In this document: piece by piece, positions 41,414 to 50,197 of the stretch
Numbering within the stretch: the first letter of the stretch is position 1
How the letters are laid out: each line of letters starts with the position of its first letter
Source of the DNA: Dechloromonas sp. Dech2017
GTDB taxonomy: Bacteria > Pseudomonadota > Gammaproteobacteria > Burkholderiales > Rhodocyclaceae
Length of the DNA: 64,000 bases
NCBI GenBank assembly: GCA_009469585.1
Contig: SSXW01000020.1
Location: 1 to 64,000, forward strand
Direction of reading: 5' to 3'
The notes under the pieces: generated by a model
The model's input: only the letters and a program-made list of their open reading frames with translations
Told to the model about the DNA's origin: nothing
Database searches by the model: none
Translations under genes and position numbers: made by a program

Positions 41414-43531
41414 TCAGAAACTGTAGCGGGCGCTGACCCCGGCCAGCCAGTTGCGACCGGGAGCCGACTCGTAAAAGCGGCCGTTGGTATCGCCAACGAT
41501 GACCGAGCCGACGTACTGCCGGTCGAAGATGTTGTCGACGCGGACGAAGGCGTTGACGCGCAGCTGACCGTAGCGACGCTCGACCCCGACCCGCAGGTTG
41601 GCGATGGCCCAGCCCGGGGCGGCCTGCAGCGTGTTGGTGTCCTCGACGTACATCTTGCTGCGGGCGACACCCTCGATGCCGGCGTGGAAGCCGCTGGCCG
41701 GATGACGCCAGACCAGTTCGCCGAACAGGGTCTGGGCGGCGACGCCGGGCAGGTGGCTGCCAGCCGCGACGGTGGCGTTGGGGTTGCCGAAGATGCGCGT
41801 CGTGAAGGCGTCGTTGTAGGTCGCATCGAGCAGCGTGTAGGCCAAGCGGCTGCTCAGGTTACCGGCCCAGCGGCTGTCCAGGGCCAGCTCCAGGCCACGC
41901 CGGGTGGTCTGGCCGGCGTTCTTGTAGCTGGTCCGCCCGCCACTGCTGTCTTCGACCACCAGTTCGTCGTCGGTGTTGATCTGGAAGAGGGCCAGGTCGA
42001 GACGACTGTCGGCGCCGATATAGGCCTTGAGGCCGGTTTCGTAATGGGTGCTGGTCGACGGCTTGAGGTTGAAGTTGAAACTGCCGCCGCCGGCCGTGTA
42101 GAACTGTTCGTTCAGGGTCGGCGTCTCGAAGCCGCGGGCGGCACTGGCGTAGAGGTTGAGCGTCGGGGTCAGGCGATAGAGCACGGCCAACATCGGTGTC
42201 GTCTTCTCGAAACTGACGTCGCCGCTGTCGTCGCCATTGAGGCCGACGATGTACTTGTCCTTGATGTCGAAGCGCACCCGGCTGTGGCGCACCCCGGCCG
42301 TCAGCGACCAGTCGCCCGACTGCCATTCGGCCTGGGCGTACTGGTCGAAGCTGTTGACCCGGTCGGTTTCCTTGCGGCGCAGGTTGCCCTTGACGCCAAA
42401 GATGGTTGAACCGATGTAGTTTTCGTAGCCGCGCCGGGCATCCTCGGACTGTTCGTAATCGACGCCGAGGGTGGTCGTCAGCTGGCCGCCAGCCACCGCG
42501 AAGCGGCTGCTCCAGCGCCCGGAAACACCGGCATAGTCGCGGTCGAAATCGATGATGCCGCCCGAATGCCGCGGATTGCTGCCAATCAGTTGCGTCGCCC
42601 GCGGTATCGACTGGTACTGGATGACCGAACGCTGGCCGGCGTAGGCGGACAGTTCGACCTGGTGGTTGCCCAGGCGATGCACGTAGTTCAGGCCACCCTG
42701 GGTCTGGTCGATGGTCTTGCGGGTGTTGTATTGCAAGGCATTGCTCACAACGCCGCTCGGATCGCTCTTGTAGCTGCTCCAGTTCAGCCCCTGCGGATCA
42801 TCGGCCTGCTGGTGGAAGGTGCTGGCGACGAAGGTCAGCTTGCCGTCGGCGCTCGGCGAGCCGGTCAGTTTGACCATGCTCTGGTCGCGCGTGGCGGCGC
42901 TGTGGTCGCGGTAGCCGTCGGTGGCGAAGCGCGAAGCGTCGATGACATAGCCCACCCCGCCGACTTCGCCATCGGCCGCCAGATTGGCTTTCCAGCTACC
43001 GTAGCTGCCGGCGCTAAAGCCGCCTTCGACGCTGGGCGCGCCCTTGCCGTCGCGGGTGAACAGTTGGATGACGCCGCCCGACGAATTGCCGTAAATCGAC
43101 GACATCGGACCGCGCATGACTTCCAGCCGCTCGGCCCGGTCGAGGTTGAAGGTCGCCGCCTGCCCCTGGCCGTCCGGCATCGAGGCCGGGATGCCGTCGG
43201 CGATCAGGCGCACGCCGCGCACGCCGAAGGCCGAGCGGGCACCGAAGCCGCGCGAGGAAATCTGCAGGTCCTGGGCGTAGTTCTGGCGGTTGGCGACGTT
43301 GATGCCGGGCGTCCCGGCCAGCGCCTCGGAGGCGTTGACCCGGGCCTGGTCGGCGCCGATGCGGCTGGCGTCGACCACCTCGACGGCGGCCGGCAGGTCA
43401 AAGCTGCTGTGCTCGACGCGGCTGCCGGTGACGACGACGCTGTCCAGCGTCAGCACCGGCGAATCGGCCAGGAGGTATCCGGGAAAACTTGCGGCGAGCA
43501 GGGCCGCCAGGCGGGTCAGACGATGTCTCAT
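41414..43531 (-). CDS. TonB-dependent receptor, substrate unknown
   Basis: A 705-residue outer-membrane receptor. It has a signal peptide (LAALLAASFPGYLLA), TonB box-like LTLDSVVVTGSR, a plug (ALAGTPGINVANRQNYAQDLQISSRGFGARSAFGVRGVRL, shown in part) and a barrel ending in Phe (VSARYSF). It looks like the FecA/iron-complex or cobalamin branch. No B12 riboswitch was seen upstream. A repeat copy lies just before the start. Confidence 0.9.
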   Translation of the reverse strand: MRHRLTRLAALLAASFPGYLLADSPVLTLDSVVVTGSRVEHSSFDLPAAVEVVDASRIGADQARVNASEALAGTPGINVANRQNYAQDLQISSRGFGARSAFGVRGVRLIADGIPASMPDGQGQAATFNLDRAERLEVMRGPMSSIYGNSSGGVIQLFTRDGKGAPSVEGGFSAGSYGSWKANLAADGEVGGVGYVIDASRFATDGYRDHSAATRDQSMVKLTGSPSADGKLTFVASTFHQQADDPQGLNWSSYKSDPSGVVSNALQYNTRKTIDQTQGGLNYVHRLGNHQVELSAYAGQRSVIQYQSIPRATQLIGSNPRHSGGIIDFDRDYAGVSGRWSSRFAVAGGQLTTTLGVDYEQSEDARRGYENYIGSTIFGVKGNLRRKETDRVNSFDQYAQAEWQSGDWSLTAGVRHSRVRFDIKDKYIVGLNGDDSGDVSFEKTTPMLAVLYRLTPTLNLYASAARGFETPTLNEQFYTAGGGSFNFNLKPSTSTHYETGLKAYIGADSRLDLALFQINTDDELVVEDSSGGRTSYKNAGQTTRRGLELALDSRWAGNLSSRLAYTLLDATYNDAFTTRIFGNPNATVAAGSHLPGVAAQTLFGELVWRHPASGFHAGIEGVARSKMYVEDTNTLQAAPGWAIANLRVGVERRYGQLRVNAFVRVDNIFDRQYVGSVIVGDTNGRFYESAPGRNWLAGVSARYSF

Positions 43532-43541
43532 GATTTTCTCT

Positions 43542-43575
43542 TTTTCAATTTTGGGCGATTTTTCCGGTTGACCGC
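43542..43575 (-). repeat. Dispersed 34-bp repeat, copy 13
   Basis: GCGGTCAACCGG, A5, TCGCCC, A4, TTGAAA on the minus strand, 11 nt upstream of the receptor start. Confidence 0.88.
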
Positions 43576-43696
43576 CGGCATCGGGCGGCGACCATGCTAC
43601 AGGATCCTGTGGACACCCCGGGACTTGCCGGCATGGCGCAACCCCGGGCGAATTATTGGCGGTGGCGCATCGGCTGGCGACCGGTGTTTCGCCAAA

Positions 43697-43723
43697 GGCG
43701 GCTCATGAAAATCATGAGCCGCC
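43697..43723. repeat. Perfect 12-bp hairpin
   Basis: Arms GGCGGCTCATGA and TCATGAGCCGCC with AAA loop. No poly-T tail, so not a typical terminator; it might be a protein-binding palindrome or mRNA leader structure. Confidence 0.6.
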
Positions 43724-44107
43724 CCGCCCTGCCCCCGCCGCCCCGGGAATGGGCAAGGCGACGGGAAAGCCGGCGCGGCCATCAACGCACCGATCGGCAA
43801 GGCGGCAGCCGGAGAGACGGCAGTCCGACCACATCATGCCCGGCTGCGACACGGCCCCGCCTCCCGGAAATCCTGGCCAGAGCCTCGGGCTTTTCTGGAA
43901 ACCACGGCGGCACATCCGACCGCCGCCAGCCCAACCCGCCCCGCGCCGTTTCGCAACACCCGTTGATTTTCGCAACATGAATGCCCACCAACCCGCCCGA
44001 ATGCGACGGAATCGACCGCATAGCACGATCCTTGCTATTCACCCCGTTTAACAATCGCGCCGGCCAAGCGGCTGACAAGACGCGAACTTGATGACTGGAG
44101 GATGGCG

Positions 44108-44812
44108 ATGAAAACTGAAGATTTACTGGCGCAGGCCCTGGATGTCCGCGCCCCCTGGCAGATCAACCGGGTGCGCAACGATTTCGGCAAGGACCAGTGC
44201 GACATCTGGATCACCCGGCAGAGCGGCCGCAGCGGCTGGTTCTTCGGCAACCGGAGCAGTGCCGCAGACGGCGCCGAACAGAGTTGGCGGCATCTCAACA
44301 TCGGCTCGATGCGCTGCGTCATCCACGCCGTTCGCCCGACCGACGGCAGCGACAGCCCGTCGTGGATCGGTCACGACGACCAGCCTTTCAGCCAGGCCCT
44401 GGCGCGCAAGATCGCCGGCATGCTGCGCGACGGCATCAGTTTGCAGGCTATCTGCAACCTGCTCGACGTCACCGTCGCCGACCTGTGGAAATTCAAGCAC
44501 GGCCTGGACAACGGCAAGGCCGGCCTGTCGGTGGCCGCCGCGCCGGCCGAAGGGCCGGCCGGCAACATCCCGGCAGCCGGCCATCCGGTCTGGGAAGGCC
44601 TGCTCGACGGCTCGCTCAACATCGACATCCGCGTGCTCAGCCTGAAACTGCTGCTGACCAAGCTGCGCGAACAGTACGCGGTAATTTCCGACGGCGAGGT
44701 GCGGGTCATGAAATGCCACGAAATGCAGCGCTACTTCATCCGCCACGAAAAGCTGCTCGCCCACGAACTCGCCCAGTTGACCGGCGCCCTCAACCCCACC
44801 GCAGGCCACTGA
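44108..44812 (+). CDS. Conserved hypothetical protein, partner of FIST-like gene
   Basis: A 234-residue soluble protein that I do not recognise. It has an N-terminal domain (DVRAPWQINRVRNDFGKDQCDIWI) and a short helix-turn-helix-like region (MLRDGISLQAICNLLDVTVADLWKFKHGL, about residues 105-135) that could bind DNA. The C-terminal domain is helical. GGAGG lies 7 nt before the ATG at 44108. The next gene starts 1 nt after its stop. Confidence 0.6.
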   Translation: MKTEDLLAQALDVRAPWQINRVRNDFGKDQCDIWITRQSGRSGWFFGNRSSAADGAEQSWRHLNIGSMRCVIHAVRPTDGSDSPSWIGHDDQPFSQALARKIAGMLRDGISLQAICNLLDVTVADLWKFKHGLDNGKAGLSVAAAPAEGPAGNIPAAGHPVWEGLLDGSLNIDIRVLSLKLLLTKLREQYAVISDGEVRVMKCHEMQRYFIRHEKLLAHELAQLTGALNPTAGH

Positions 44813-44813
44813 C

Positions 44814-45803
44814 ATGCCGACACGACAAGCCCTGATGCCGCTCGACCAGGCCGCCGAACTGATCGCCAGCGGGCGCTTCCTGAGCATCGCCGGCGACGAG
44901 CAGGCGCTGCGCCAGCTGCCGACCGGCAACTGGATAGGCGGCACCATCCCCTACTTCATGGCCGAAACGGGTGGCACGGTCAGCCGCGATGCTGTCTTCG
45001 TCACCGAGATCGCCGGCAACGCCGAGCCGCCAACGCTGCGCCTCTACGACCCGGCCGGGCTGCCGCAAATCTGCCGCAACGCGCCGGAAAGCGGCTACAG
45101 CATCCTGATCCTTCCGGCCTTCAGCGACTGCCATGCCCGCTTCGCCCGCAACGCCCCGAACTACGAAGAGATGTACATGAAGCCGCTGATCGGCTGGGTG
45201 GCCGGGGTGCACCTCGACGACCTGGGTACGATCACCCCTAAGGTCGTCCTCGGCAGCACCGGCGAATTCGCCGAGAACCAGGCCGCGGTCATGGACGTGC
45301 CGCTGCCGCCCGAGCGCTTCGCCCAGATCGACATCGTCAACCTCTTCCGTCCCGGGCGCGGCCCGGCCATCACCTTCGCGGAAACCGGCTTCACCGCCGG
45401 CAGCTGCCTGATCGACGGCCAGCCCGGCAACCTCGCCGACCATCTGCTCGACCAGGGCATCGACACCCGCCTGCCGCTGGTCGCCGACTACAGCGGGGCG
45501 ATGATCAACGTCAGCATCAAGGCCGTCGACCGCGCCGCGCGCAGCGTCGATTTCTACGCCCCGGTCTTTCCCGGTGTCGCCTACCGTGTCGCCGAGCCGG
45601 TCGACGACTACGTCGCCGCCTTCCGTGCCGCCCTGCCCGAGCTCGACAACGGCATCAGCTTCTCCTGCAACTGCATCCTCAACTACCTGTACTCCGACCT
45701 GCAAGGCAAGCGCACCGGCCAGGCAGTCGGCCCGATCACCTTCGGCGAGATCGGTTACCAGCTGCTCAACCAGACCCTGGTCTATCTCAGCGTCAGCGAA
45801 TAA
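44814..45803 (+). CDS. FIST-like sensory/ligand-binding protein
   Basis: A 329-residue cytoplasmic protein. Its C-terminus GISFSCNCILNYLYSDLQGK..GPITFGEIGYQLLNQTLVYLSV matches the FIST_C pattern (conserved Cys, then G..T.GEI...NQT.V). The N-terminal part resembles a divergent FIST_N. FIST domains sense small ligands, possibly amino acids. It forms a two-gene operon with the preceding HTH-like protein. Confidence 0.55.
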   Translation: MPTRQALMPLDQAAELIASGRFLSIAGDEQALRQLPTGNWIGGTIPYFMAETGGTVSRDAVFVTEIAGNAEPPTLRLYDPAGLPQICRNAPESGYSILILPAFSDCHARFARNAPNYEEMYMKPLIGWVAGVHLDDLGTITPKVVLGSTGEFAENQAAVMDVPLPPERFAQIDIVNLFRPGRGPAITFAETGFTAGSCLIDGQPGNLADHLLDQGIDTRLPLVADYSGAMINVSIKAVDRAARSVDFYAPVFPGVAYRVAEPVDDYVAAFRAALPELDNGISFSCNCILNYLYSDLQGKRTGQAVGPITFGEIGYQLLNQTLVYLSVSE

Positions 45804-45823
45804 CGAAGAGACCGGGGTAAACG

Positions 45824-45853
45824 AACAAGCCCGGCTGGCCGGCCGGGCTTGTT
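45824..45853. terminator. Bidirectional hairpin between the FIST-like gene and a small gene
   Basis: Twelve-bp stem AACAAGCCCGGC / GCCGGGCTTGTT, loop TGGCCG. It separates convergent genes. Confidence 0.75.
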
Positions 45854-45871
45854 GGCGGGAAGCGGGACGGC

Positions 45872-46078
45872 TCAGCGACCGAGATGCTGCAATACCGTAT
45901 GCAGGCGTTCGGCAGCGTGGGCGGCCTCCGGGTCGTTCTCGGTCAGCTTGAGAATATCCGACCAGTTGATATAGCGATCCAGCCGGGCCAGCGCCCGGGC
46001 GCTCACCGAATCCAGATCGACCCCCAGGGAGAGCGCGTCTCCCTGGCCTTCCAGCGTGTATTTGAACATCCCTTGCAT
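45872..46078 (-). CDS. Small conserved hypothetical protein
   Basis: A 68-residue protein (MQGMFKYTLEGQGDALSL to LHTVLQHLGR), helical in the second half. ATG at 46078 is chosen because GGAG stands 6 nt upstream; an ATG at 46090 overlaps that site. Function unknown. Confidence 0.6.
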   Translation of the reverse strand: MQGMFKYTLEGQGDALSLGVDLDSVSARALARLDRYINWSDILKLTENDPEAAHAAERLHTVLQHLGR

Positions 46079-46162
46079 GCTTGTCTCCATGATGTCGCGA
46101 AACGGACCGGGCCAGTTTATCGATCGGCCGGCCAAAAGCAATGCCAGAGCGGGAACGCGGCC

Positions 46163-46291
46163 TCAGTAAGCCCGGTGATGGTGGCCGTGATGCCCGTGGT
46201 GATGGCCGGGACCGTGGATGAAGACGGGATAGCAGGCGCTCAGGCCGACGACGGTGAAGGCGAGAACGATGACGGTCAGGACTTTTTTCAT
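46163..46291 (-). CDS. Tiny His-rich lipoprotein
   Basis: A 42-codon gene. It has an MKKVLTVIVLAFTVVG signal, lipobox LSAC with Cys20 as the lipid-attachment residue, and a mature part of only about 22 residues with nine His (GPGHHHGHHGHHH). A strong GGAGGAAATACC precedes the ATG at 46291. It may bind Ni, Zn, Cu or Co at the envelope. No homologue recognised. Confidence 0.75.
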   Translation of the reverse strand: MKKVLTVIVLAFTVVGLSACYPVFIHGPGHHHGHHGHHHRAY

Positions 46292-46393
46292 GGTATTTCC
46301 TCCAAAGGAAGCATGAGGAAATAACGCCCGGACCACCGGCCATGCCGACGCCGCTTTGTTGCAGGTTGTAAGCGCTTGTAAGCGCCCCGCCCG

Positions 46394-47032
46394 TCAGATC
46401 AGCGCCTGGCGGATGGCCCGGGCAAGAATGGCCGGATCCTCGGCGCCGACCACGACATGGCGGCTGTCGACGAGGAAGGTCGGCACGCTGCTGACGCCGG
46501 ATGCCCGCGATTCGCGCTCCAGTCGGCGGACCTGGGCGGTATCCATGCCGGAAGCCAGGTAGGCGGCGACGGTTCTCGCCTCCAGCCCGACCTCGGCGGC
46601 GATGGCGCACAAGGTGGCGCGATCGCCGACATTTTCGCCACGCTGGAACTGGCCGACGAAGAGGCGTTCGACCAGCGCTTCGGCATCGCCCTGGCTTTGC
46701 GCCCAGTGCACCAGGCGATGGGCGTCGAGGGTGTTGGCCCGCACCTGGATCTTCTCGAAGGCGTACTCCAGGCCATAGGCCGCCCCGGCCTGGCGGACGT
46801 TGGCGAACAGCGCGTCGACCCGCTGGCGGCTGCCGAACTTGTGTTCCAGGAAAGGCAGGTAGGGCTCGCCTTCGGGCGGCGTATTGGGGTTGAGAAAGAA
46901 AGGACGCCAGCGCTTGCGGCAGGCAAAGCCGGGGACATCCCGGCGCACCAGGTCGACGGCTGCCGACAGCCGACGCAAGCCGATGAAGCACCACGGACAG
47001 ACAAAGTCGGAAACGATTTCGATATTCAGCAT
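46394..47032 (-). CDS. DsbA-family oxidoreductase, FrnE-like
   Basis: A 212-residue thioredoxin-fold protein with active site CPWC (Cys12/Cys15) in EIVSDFVCPWCFIG, a long helical insertion and the cis-Pro motif SSVPTFLVD. It has no signal peptide, as in cytoplasmic FrnE proteins. It probably handles disulfides or isomerises a polyketide-like substrate; the exact role is unknown. Confidence 0.9.
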   Translation of the reverse strand: MLNIEIVSDFVCPWCFIGLRRLSAAVDLVRRDVPGFACRKRWRPFFLNPNTPPEGEPYLPFLEHKFGSRQRVDALFANVRQAGAAYGLEYAFEKIQVRANTLDAHRLVHWAQSQGDAEALVERLFVGQFQRGENVGDRATLCAIAAEVGLEARTVAAYLASGMDTAQVRRLERESRASGVSSVPTFLVDSRHVVVGAEDPAILARAIRQALI

Positions 47033-47146
47033 GCGGCTCGGGCCTTGGCGAACAGCCTGGATAGACTGCCGCCGGGGGCGTCCGTTCCATCGGATCGGGT
47101 TGCGGGAGTTACTTCCAGGGGCAGAAACCGCCCCCGGCCGCCCGGG

Positions 47147-48067
47147 TCAATTGACGGCAGTACGCCCGGCCACCCAGTCCAGCGCCTTGATCGTCGCCCG
47201 CGCGATGGGCGGGCTGAGCGCCCCGTGCCCGGCCGAGGGCAGCGGCATCCACAGCGCTTCCGGCCAGACCCGGCGCAGGCTCTGGGCAGCCGACGGCGGG
47301 CACACCGGATCGACCATGCCCTGGATGATGACGCCGGGCAGGTGGCGCAGATAGGCGACGCCGGCCAGCAATTGCCCCGGCTGCAGGAAGCAGTCGTTGG
47401 TCAGGTAGTGCATCTGGACGCGGGCCTTGGCCTGCTGGCGGTCGTCGGGTGGGCTATCGAGGGGCGGCTCACCGAGCAGTTGCCGCTCGTGGTTGAGCCA
47501 GGCCCGGGTCGCCTCGCCGTCTTCGGCCAGGATGCGCCGGGCGTAATTGGCCAGCGGGGTGAGCGCCACGGTCGACCGGGAATTCTCGCCAAAATCGCCA
47601 GCCAGTTGCGGCAGGCCGGCGGCGTAGGCGGCGATTTCCTCGTGCGAACCGAGAAAGATACCGCGCAGCACCAGGCCGCGCACGCTCTCGGGATAAAGCT
47701 GGGCATAGACCAGGGCGAGCAGGCTGCCCCACGAGCCGCCGACGACGATCCAGCTGTCGATGCCGAGGGCCTCGCGGATTTCCTCGCAATCGGCGACCAG
47801 GTCGGGCGTCGTGTTCTCGGCCGTCTCGCCGAGCGGCAGGCTGCGGCCGGCGCCGCGCTGGTCGATGAAGATGGCGCGATAGCGCTGCGGGTCGAACAGC
47901 CGTCGCTGGGCGGCATTGCAGCCGCTGCCCGGGCCGCCGTGCAGGAAGAGCACCGGCTGGCCGCTGGCCGGTCCGCACTCCTCGACGTAGAGCAGGTGGC
48001 CGGTGCCGACCCGGTAGCGCCGAGCCAGGCGGGCGGCGGTGGGGGGAAAAAGCGGATCGCTGGTCAA
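47147..48067 (-). CDS. pip: Proline iminopeptidase
   Basis: A 306-residue alpha/beta hydrolase of peptidase family S33. It has an oxyanion motif HGGPGSG, nucleophile elbow GGSWGS (Ser112), Asp in GMVDPVCPPS and His in SAGHGALS. It removes N-terminal proline. The TTG at 48067 directly follows the response regulator stop, so it is likely read from the upstream operon. Residues 156-167 are encoded by a repeat copy. Confidence 0.88.
   Translation of the reverse strand: MTSDPLFPPTAARLARRYRVGTGHLLYVEECGPASGQPVLFLHGGPGSGCNAAQRRLFDPQRYRAIFIDQRGAGRSLPLGETAENTTPDLVADCEEIREALGIDSWIVVGGSWGSLLALVYAQLYPESVRGLVLRGIFLGSHEEIAAYAAGLPQLAGDFGENSRSTVALTPLANYARRILAEDGEATRAWLNHERQLLGEPPLDSPPDDRQQAKARVQMHYLTNDCFLQPGQLLAGVAYLRHLPGVIIQGMVDPVCPPSAAQSLRRVWPEALWMPLPSAGHGALSPPIARATIKALDWVAGRTAVN
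47568..47601 (+). repeat. Dispersed 34-bp repeat, copy 14
   Basis: ACGGTCGACCGGGAATTCTC then GCC, A4, TCGCC, inside the proline iminopeptidase gene, antisense to it. Confidence 0.65.
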
Positions 48068-48715
48068 TCAGGCCTCGATCAGTCCGTTGCGCATGGCGAC
48101 CAGCGTCAGCTCGGCGGCGTTGCGCGCATTGAGTTTTTGTTTGATGTGGTAGAGATGGGTACCGACGGTGCTCTGGCTGAGGCAGAAATCGGCGGCGATG
48201 TCGCTCACTGTACGGCCTTCGGCCAGTTTCAGGAAGACCGCCATTTCCTTCTCGGTCAGCGTGTCGACCGGATTGGCCGACTCGGTGAGCTGGGCCAGGG
48301 CGACCGACTGGGCGAGTTCGGGGTCGATGTAGCGTCGGTCGCTGGCCACCTGGCCGACCGCCCGCAGGAATTCTTCGGGCGCCGCCCGCTTGCACAGGTA
48401 GCCCCTGGCACCGAGCTTTAGGGCGCGCACCGGCACGATGTCGTCGTTGTGCGCCGAGAGGATCAACACGCGTGCCTTGGGGTCGCGGGCGAGCAGGCGT
48501 TCGAGGGCGGCCAGGCCGCCGATGCCGGGCATCGAGACATCCATGACGAGGAGGTCGGGGGCGCTTTCGGCAAAGCAATGGACGACGCTTTCGCCGTTCT
48601 CGCATTCGCCGATGACCTCGGCGCCCGCCCCTTCGAGCAGCATGCGAAAACCGAGGCGGACCACGGCGTGGTCGTCGGCGAGCAGCACACGGATTCCTTG
48701 CAGCTTGGCTTTCAT
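48068..48715 (-). CDS. NarL/FixJ-family response regulator
   Basis: A 215-residue regulator. The receiver domain has LLADDHAVVRLGF and phospho-acceptor Asp in LLVMDVSMPG, then Lys in LCKRAAP. The LuxR-type HTH is TEKEMAVFLKLAEGRTVSDIAADFCLSQSTVGTHLYHIKQKL. The ATG overlaps the end of the kinase gene (ATGA). It probably controls alcohol-oxidation genes. Confidence 0.93.
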   Translation of the reverse strand: MKAKLQGIRVLLADDHAVVRLGFRMLLEGAGAEVIGECENGESVVHCFAESAPDLLVMDVSMPGIGGLAALERLLARDPKARVLILSAHNDDIVPVRALKLGARGYLCKRAAPEEFLRAVGQVASDRRYIDPELAQSVALAQLTESANPVDTLTEKEMAVFLKLAEGRTVSDIAADFCLSQSTVGTHLYHIKQKLNARNAAELTLVAMRNGLIEA

Positions 48716-50136
48716 GCGTTTTCCTCTTGGGATTTGGGCAACGGCAGGCGGATACGCAAACCGAAACCGCCTAGCGCCGGCCTGTCGATTGCCAGTTCGC
48801 CGCCCAGCGCCGCCACCCGCTCGGCCATGCCGGAGAGGCCGATGCCGCACCCGGCGTTGGGCGAGGCCTGGCCGCCGGCCGGGCTTCCCCGCCCATTATC
48901 GCTCAGCGCGAGGTGCAAGGCACCGGCCTCCTGGCGCAGCGTCAGGTCGACGCGGCTGGCCCCGGCGTGGCGGACGACGTTGGTCAGGCCTTCCTGGACG
49001 ATGCGCAGGATGCCCTGCTGCAACGCCTCGCCGAGGTGGCCGCCCACCTGCCCGAAGTCGCCGGCCAGGGCGATGTCAGGATGCTGTTCGCGCCAACGGG
49101 CGCACAGGCCGTCGAGCAGCGTCGCCAGCGGCACGCCCTGCTCGGCCGGCGGGCGCAGGCGGAGCAGGATGTGGCGCACGCCTTCCTGCATCTCGCCGGC
49201 GGTGGTGACGATGCACTGGGCCGGCATGGCGACGCCGGGCGCCTCGTCGCTGCGCTGGACGATGGCGCCGGCCAGGGCGCGCACGGCAGTGATGCCCTGG
49301 GCCAGTTCGTCGTGCAGTTCGCGGGCGATGTCGCGCCGCTCCTCTTCCAGCCGGCCCTGCAGGCGCTGGGCGACCTCGCGCTCGGTGTCGAGGCGGACGT
49401 TGTCGTCCACCGCATCGGCCAGGCGGTCGGCCATGCCGTTGAAGGCGCGCGACAGGCGGCCCAGTTCCGGCGTCGCGAAAACCGGCAGGCGGGTGTCGAA
49501 GCGGCCGCGGCCGGTGCGGTCGAGGGCGGCCATCACCTGATCGAGCGGGCGCAGGGCGCGGCCCAGGGCGAAGCGGCTGCCGACGAAGAGCGCGACGAGC
49601 AGCAACAAGGCCCAGCCGGCGTAGGCAACGAGGTCGTCCCAGGCATCGAGCACGGCGCGCGACGGGTCGGGGCGCAGGGTCAGGCGCAGGCCGCCGGCCT
49701 CCAGCGTGCGCGGCATGAATTCCGGAGTGAGCGCGGCGGCAAACCAGCCGGGCGCCGAACGGCCGGCCTTGTAGGCGGTGGGCGGCGACTGGTAGAGCGA
49801 CCGGCCATCGTCGGCGGCTTCGATTTCCAGGACGTTGGCGCGGATCCGGCCGAGGCTGCGCGCCGTGTCGAGCAGGCGTTCGCGGTAGGCCTCGGCCGGC
49901 ACGTCGCGCATTTCGCCGAGGACGACTTTCAGCCATTGCTCGGAAACCCGCGTCGCCGCCTCGACCTCCTCATGCACGCCGAGCCGCGTGCCATGCAGCC
50001 ACAGGCCGCCGATGAGCAGCAGCAGCACGGCGGCCAGCCCGGTCAGCACCAGGCCGACGCGGGTGTGCAGGCTCAGTCCGCGGTTGCTGCGGTCAACCGG
50101 CAAAAAGCGCCAAAAACGAAATGCCGGCTTATTCAT
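48712..50136 (-). CDS. Sensor histidine kinase, NarX type
   Basis: A 474-residue membrane kinase. It has one helix near residues 25-48, a periplasmic domain to about 165, a second helix (WALLLLVALFVGS), a HAMP region, HisKA_3 with phospho-His in RDIARELHDELAQ, and an HATPase_c domain (QEGLTNVVRHAGA, DNGRG, GIGLSGM). The N-terminal leader residues FRFWRFLPVDRS come from a dispersed repeat copy. It is 61 nt downstream of tonB in the SoxYZ-relay operon. Confidence 0.92.
   Translation of the reverse strand: MNKPAFRFWRFLPVDRSNRGLSLHTRVGLVLTGLAAVLLLLIGGLWLHGTRLGVHEEVEAATRVSEQWLKVVLGEMRDVPAEAYRERLLDTARSLGRIRANVLEIEAADDGRSLYQSPPTAYKAGRSAPGWFAAALTPEFMPRTLEAGGLRLTLRPDPSRAVLDAWDDLVAYAGWALLLLVALFVGSRFALGRALRPLDQVMAALDRTGRGRFDTRLPVFATPELGRLSRAFNGMADRLADAVDDNVRLDTEREVAQRLQGRLEEERRDIARELHDELAQGITAVRALAGAIVQRSDEAPGVAMPAQCIVTTAGEMQEGVRHILLRLRPPAEQGVPLATLLDGLCARWREQHPDIALAGDFGQVGGHLGEALQQGILRIVQEGLTNVVRHAGASRVDLTLRQEAGALHLALSDNGRGSPAGGQASPNAGCGIGLSGMAERVAALGGELAIDRPALGGFGLRIRLPLPKSQEENA
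50089..50122 (+). repeat. Dispersed 34-bp repeat, copy 15
   Basis: GCGGTCAACCGGC, A5, GCGCC, A5, CGAAAT. It covers codons 5-16 of the kinase gene, antisense to it. Confidence 0.88.
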
Positions 50137-50197
50137 CGCCGTCCGCTACCGTCGTTCTGCCCGGCTTCGGTCCGGCAAGGCCACCGCTTGATCGCGC

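Larger units (their letters stand above)
43532..44107. other. 576-bp intergenic region with hairpin and direct repeats
   Basis: Divergent promoters are expected here. It holds one dispersed repeat copy (43542-43575), a 12-bp perfect hairpin (43697-43723), and two direct copies of TTTCGCAACA at 43949-43958 and 43968-43977, 19 bp apart. No convincing ORF. Confidence 0.7.

Noticed and set aside
43532-44107. Possible cobalamin riboswitch upstream of the TonB receptor
   Set aside because: I looked for a B12 box (GCCACTG-like) and the conserved riboswitch core on the minus strand and did not find them.
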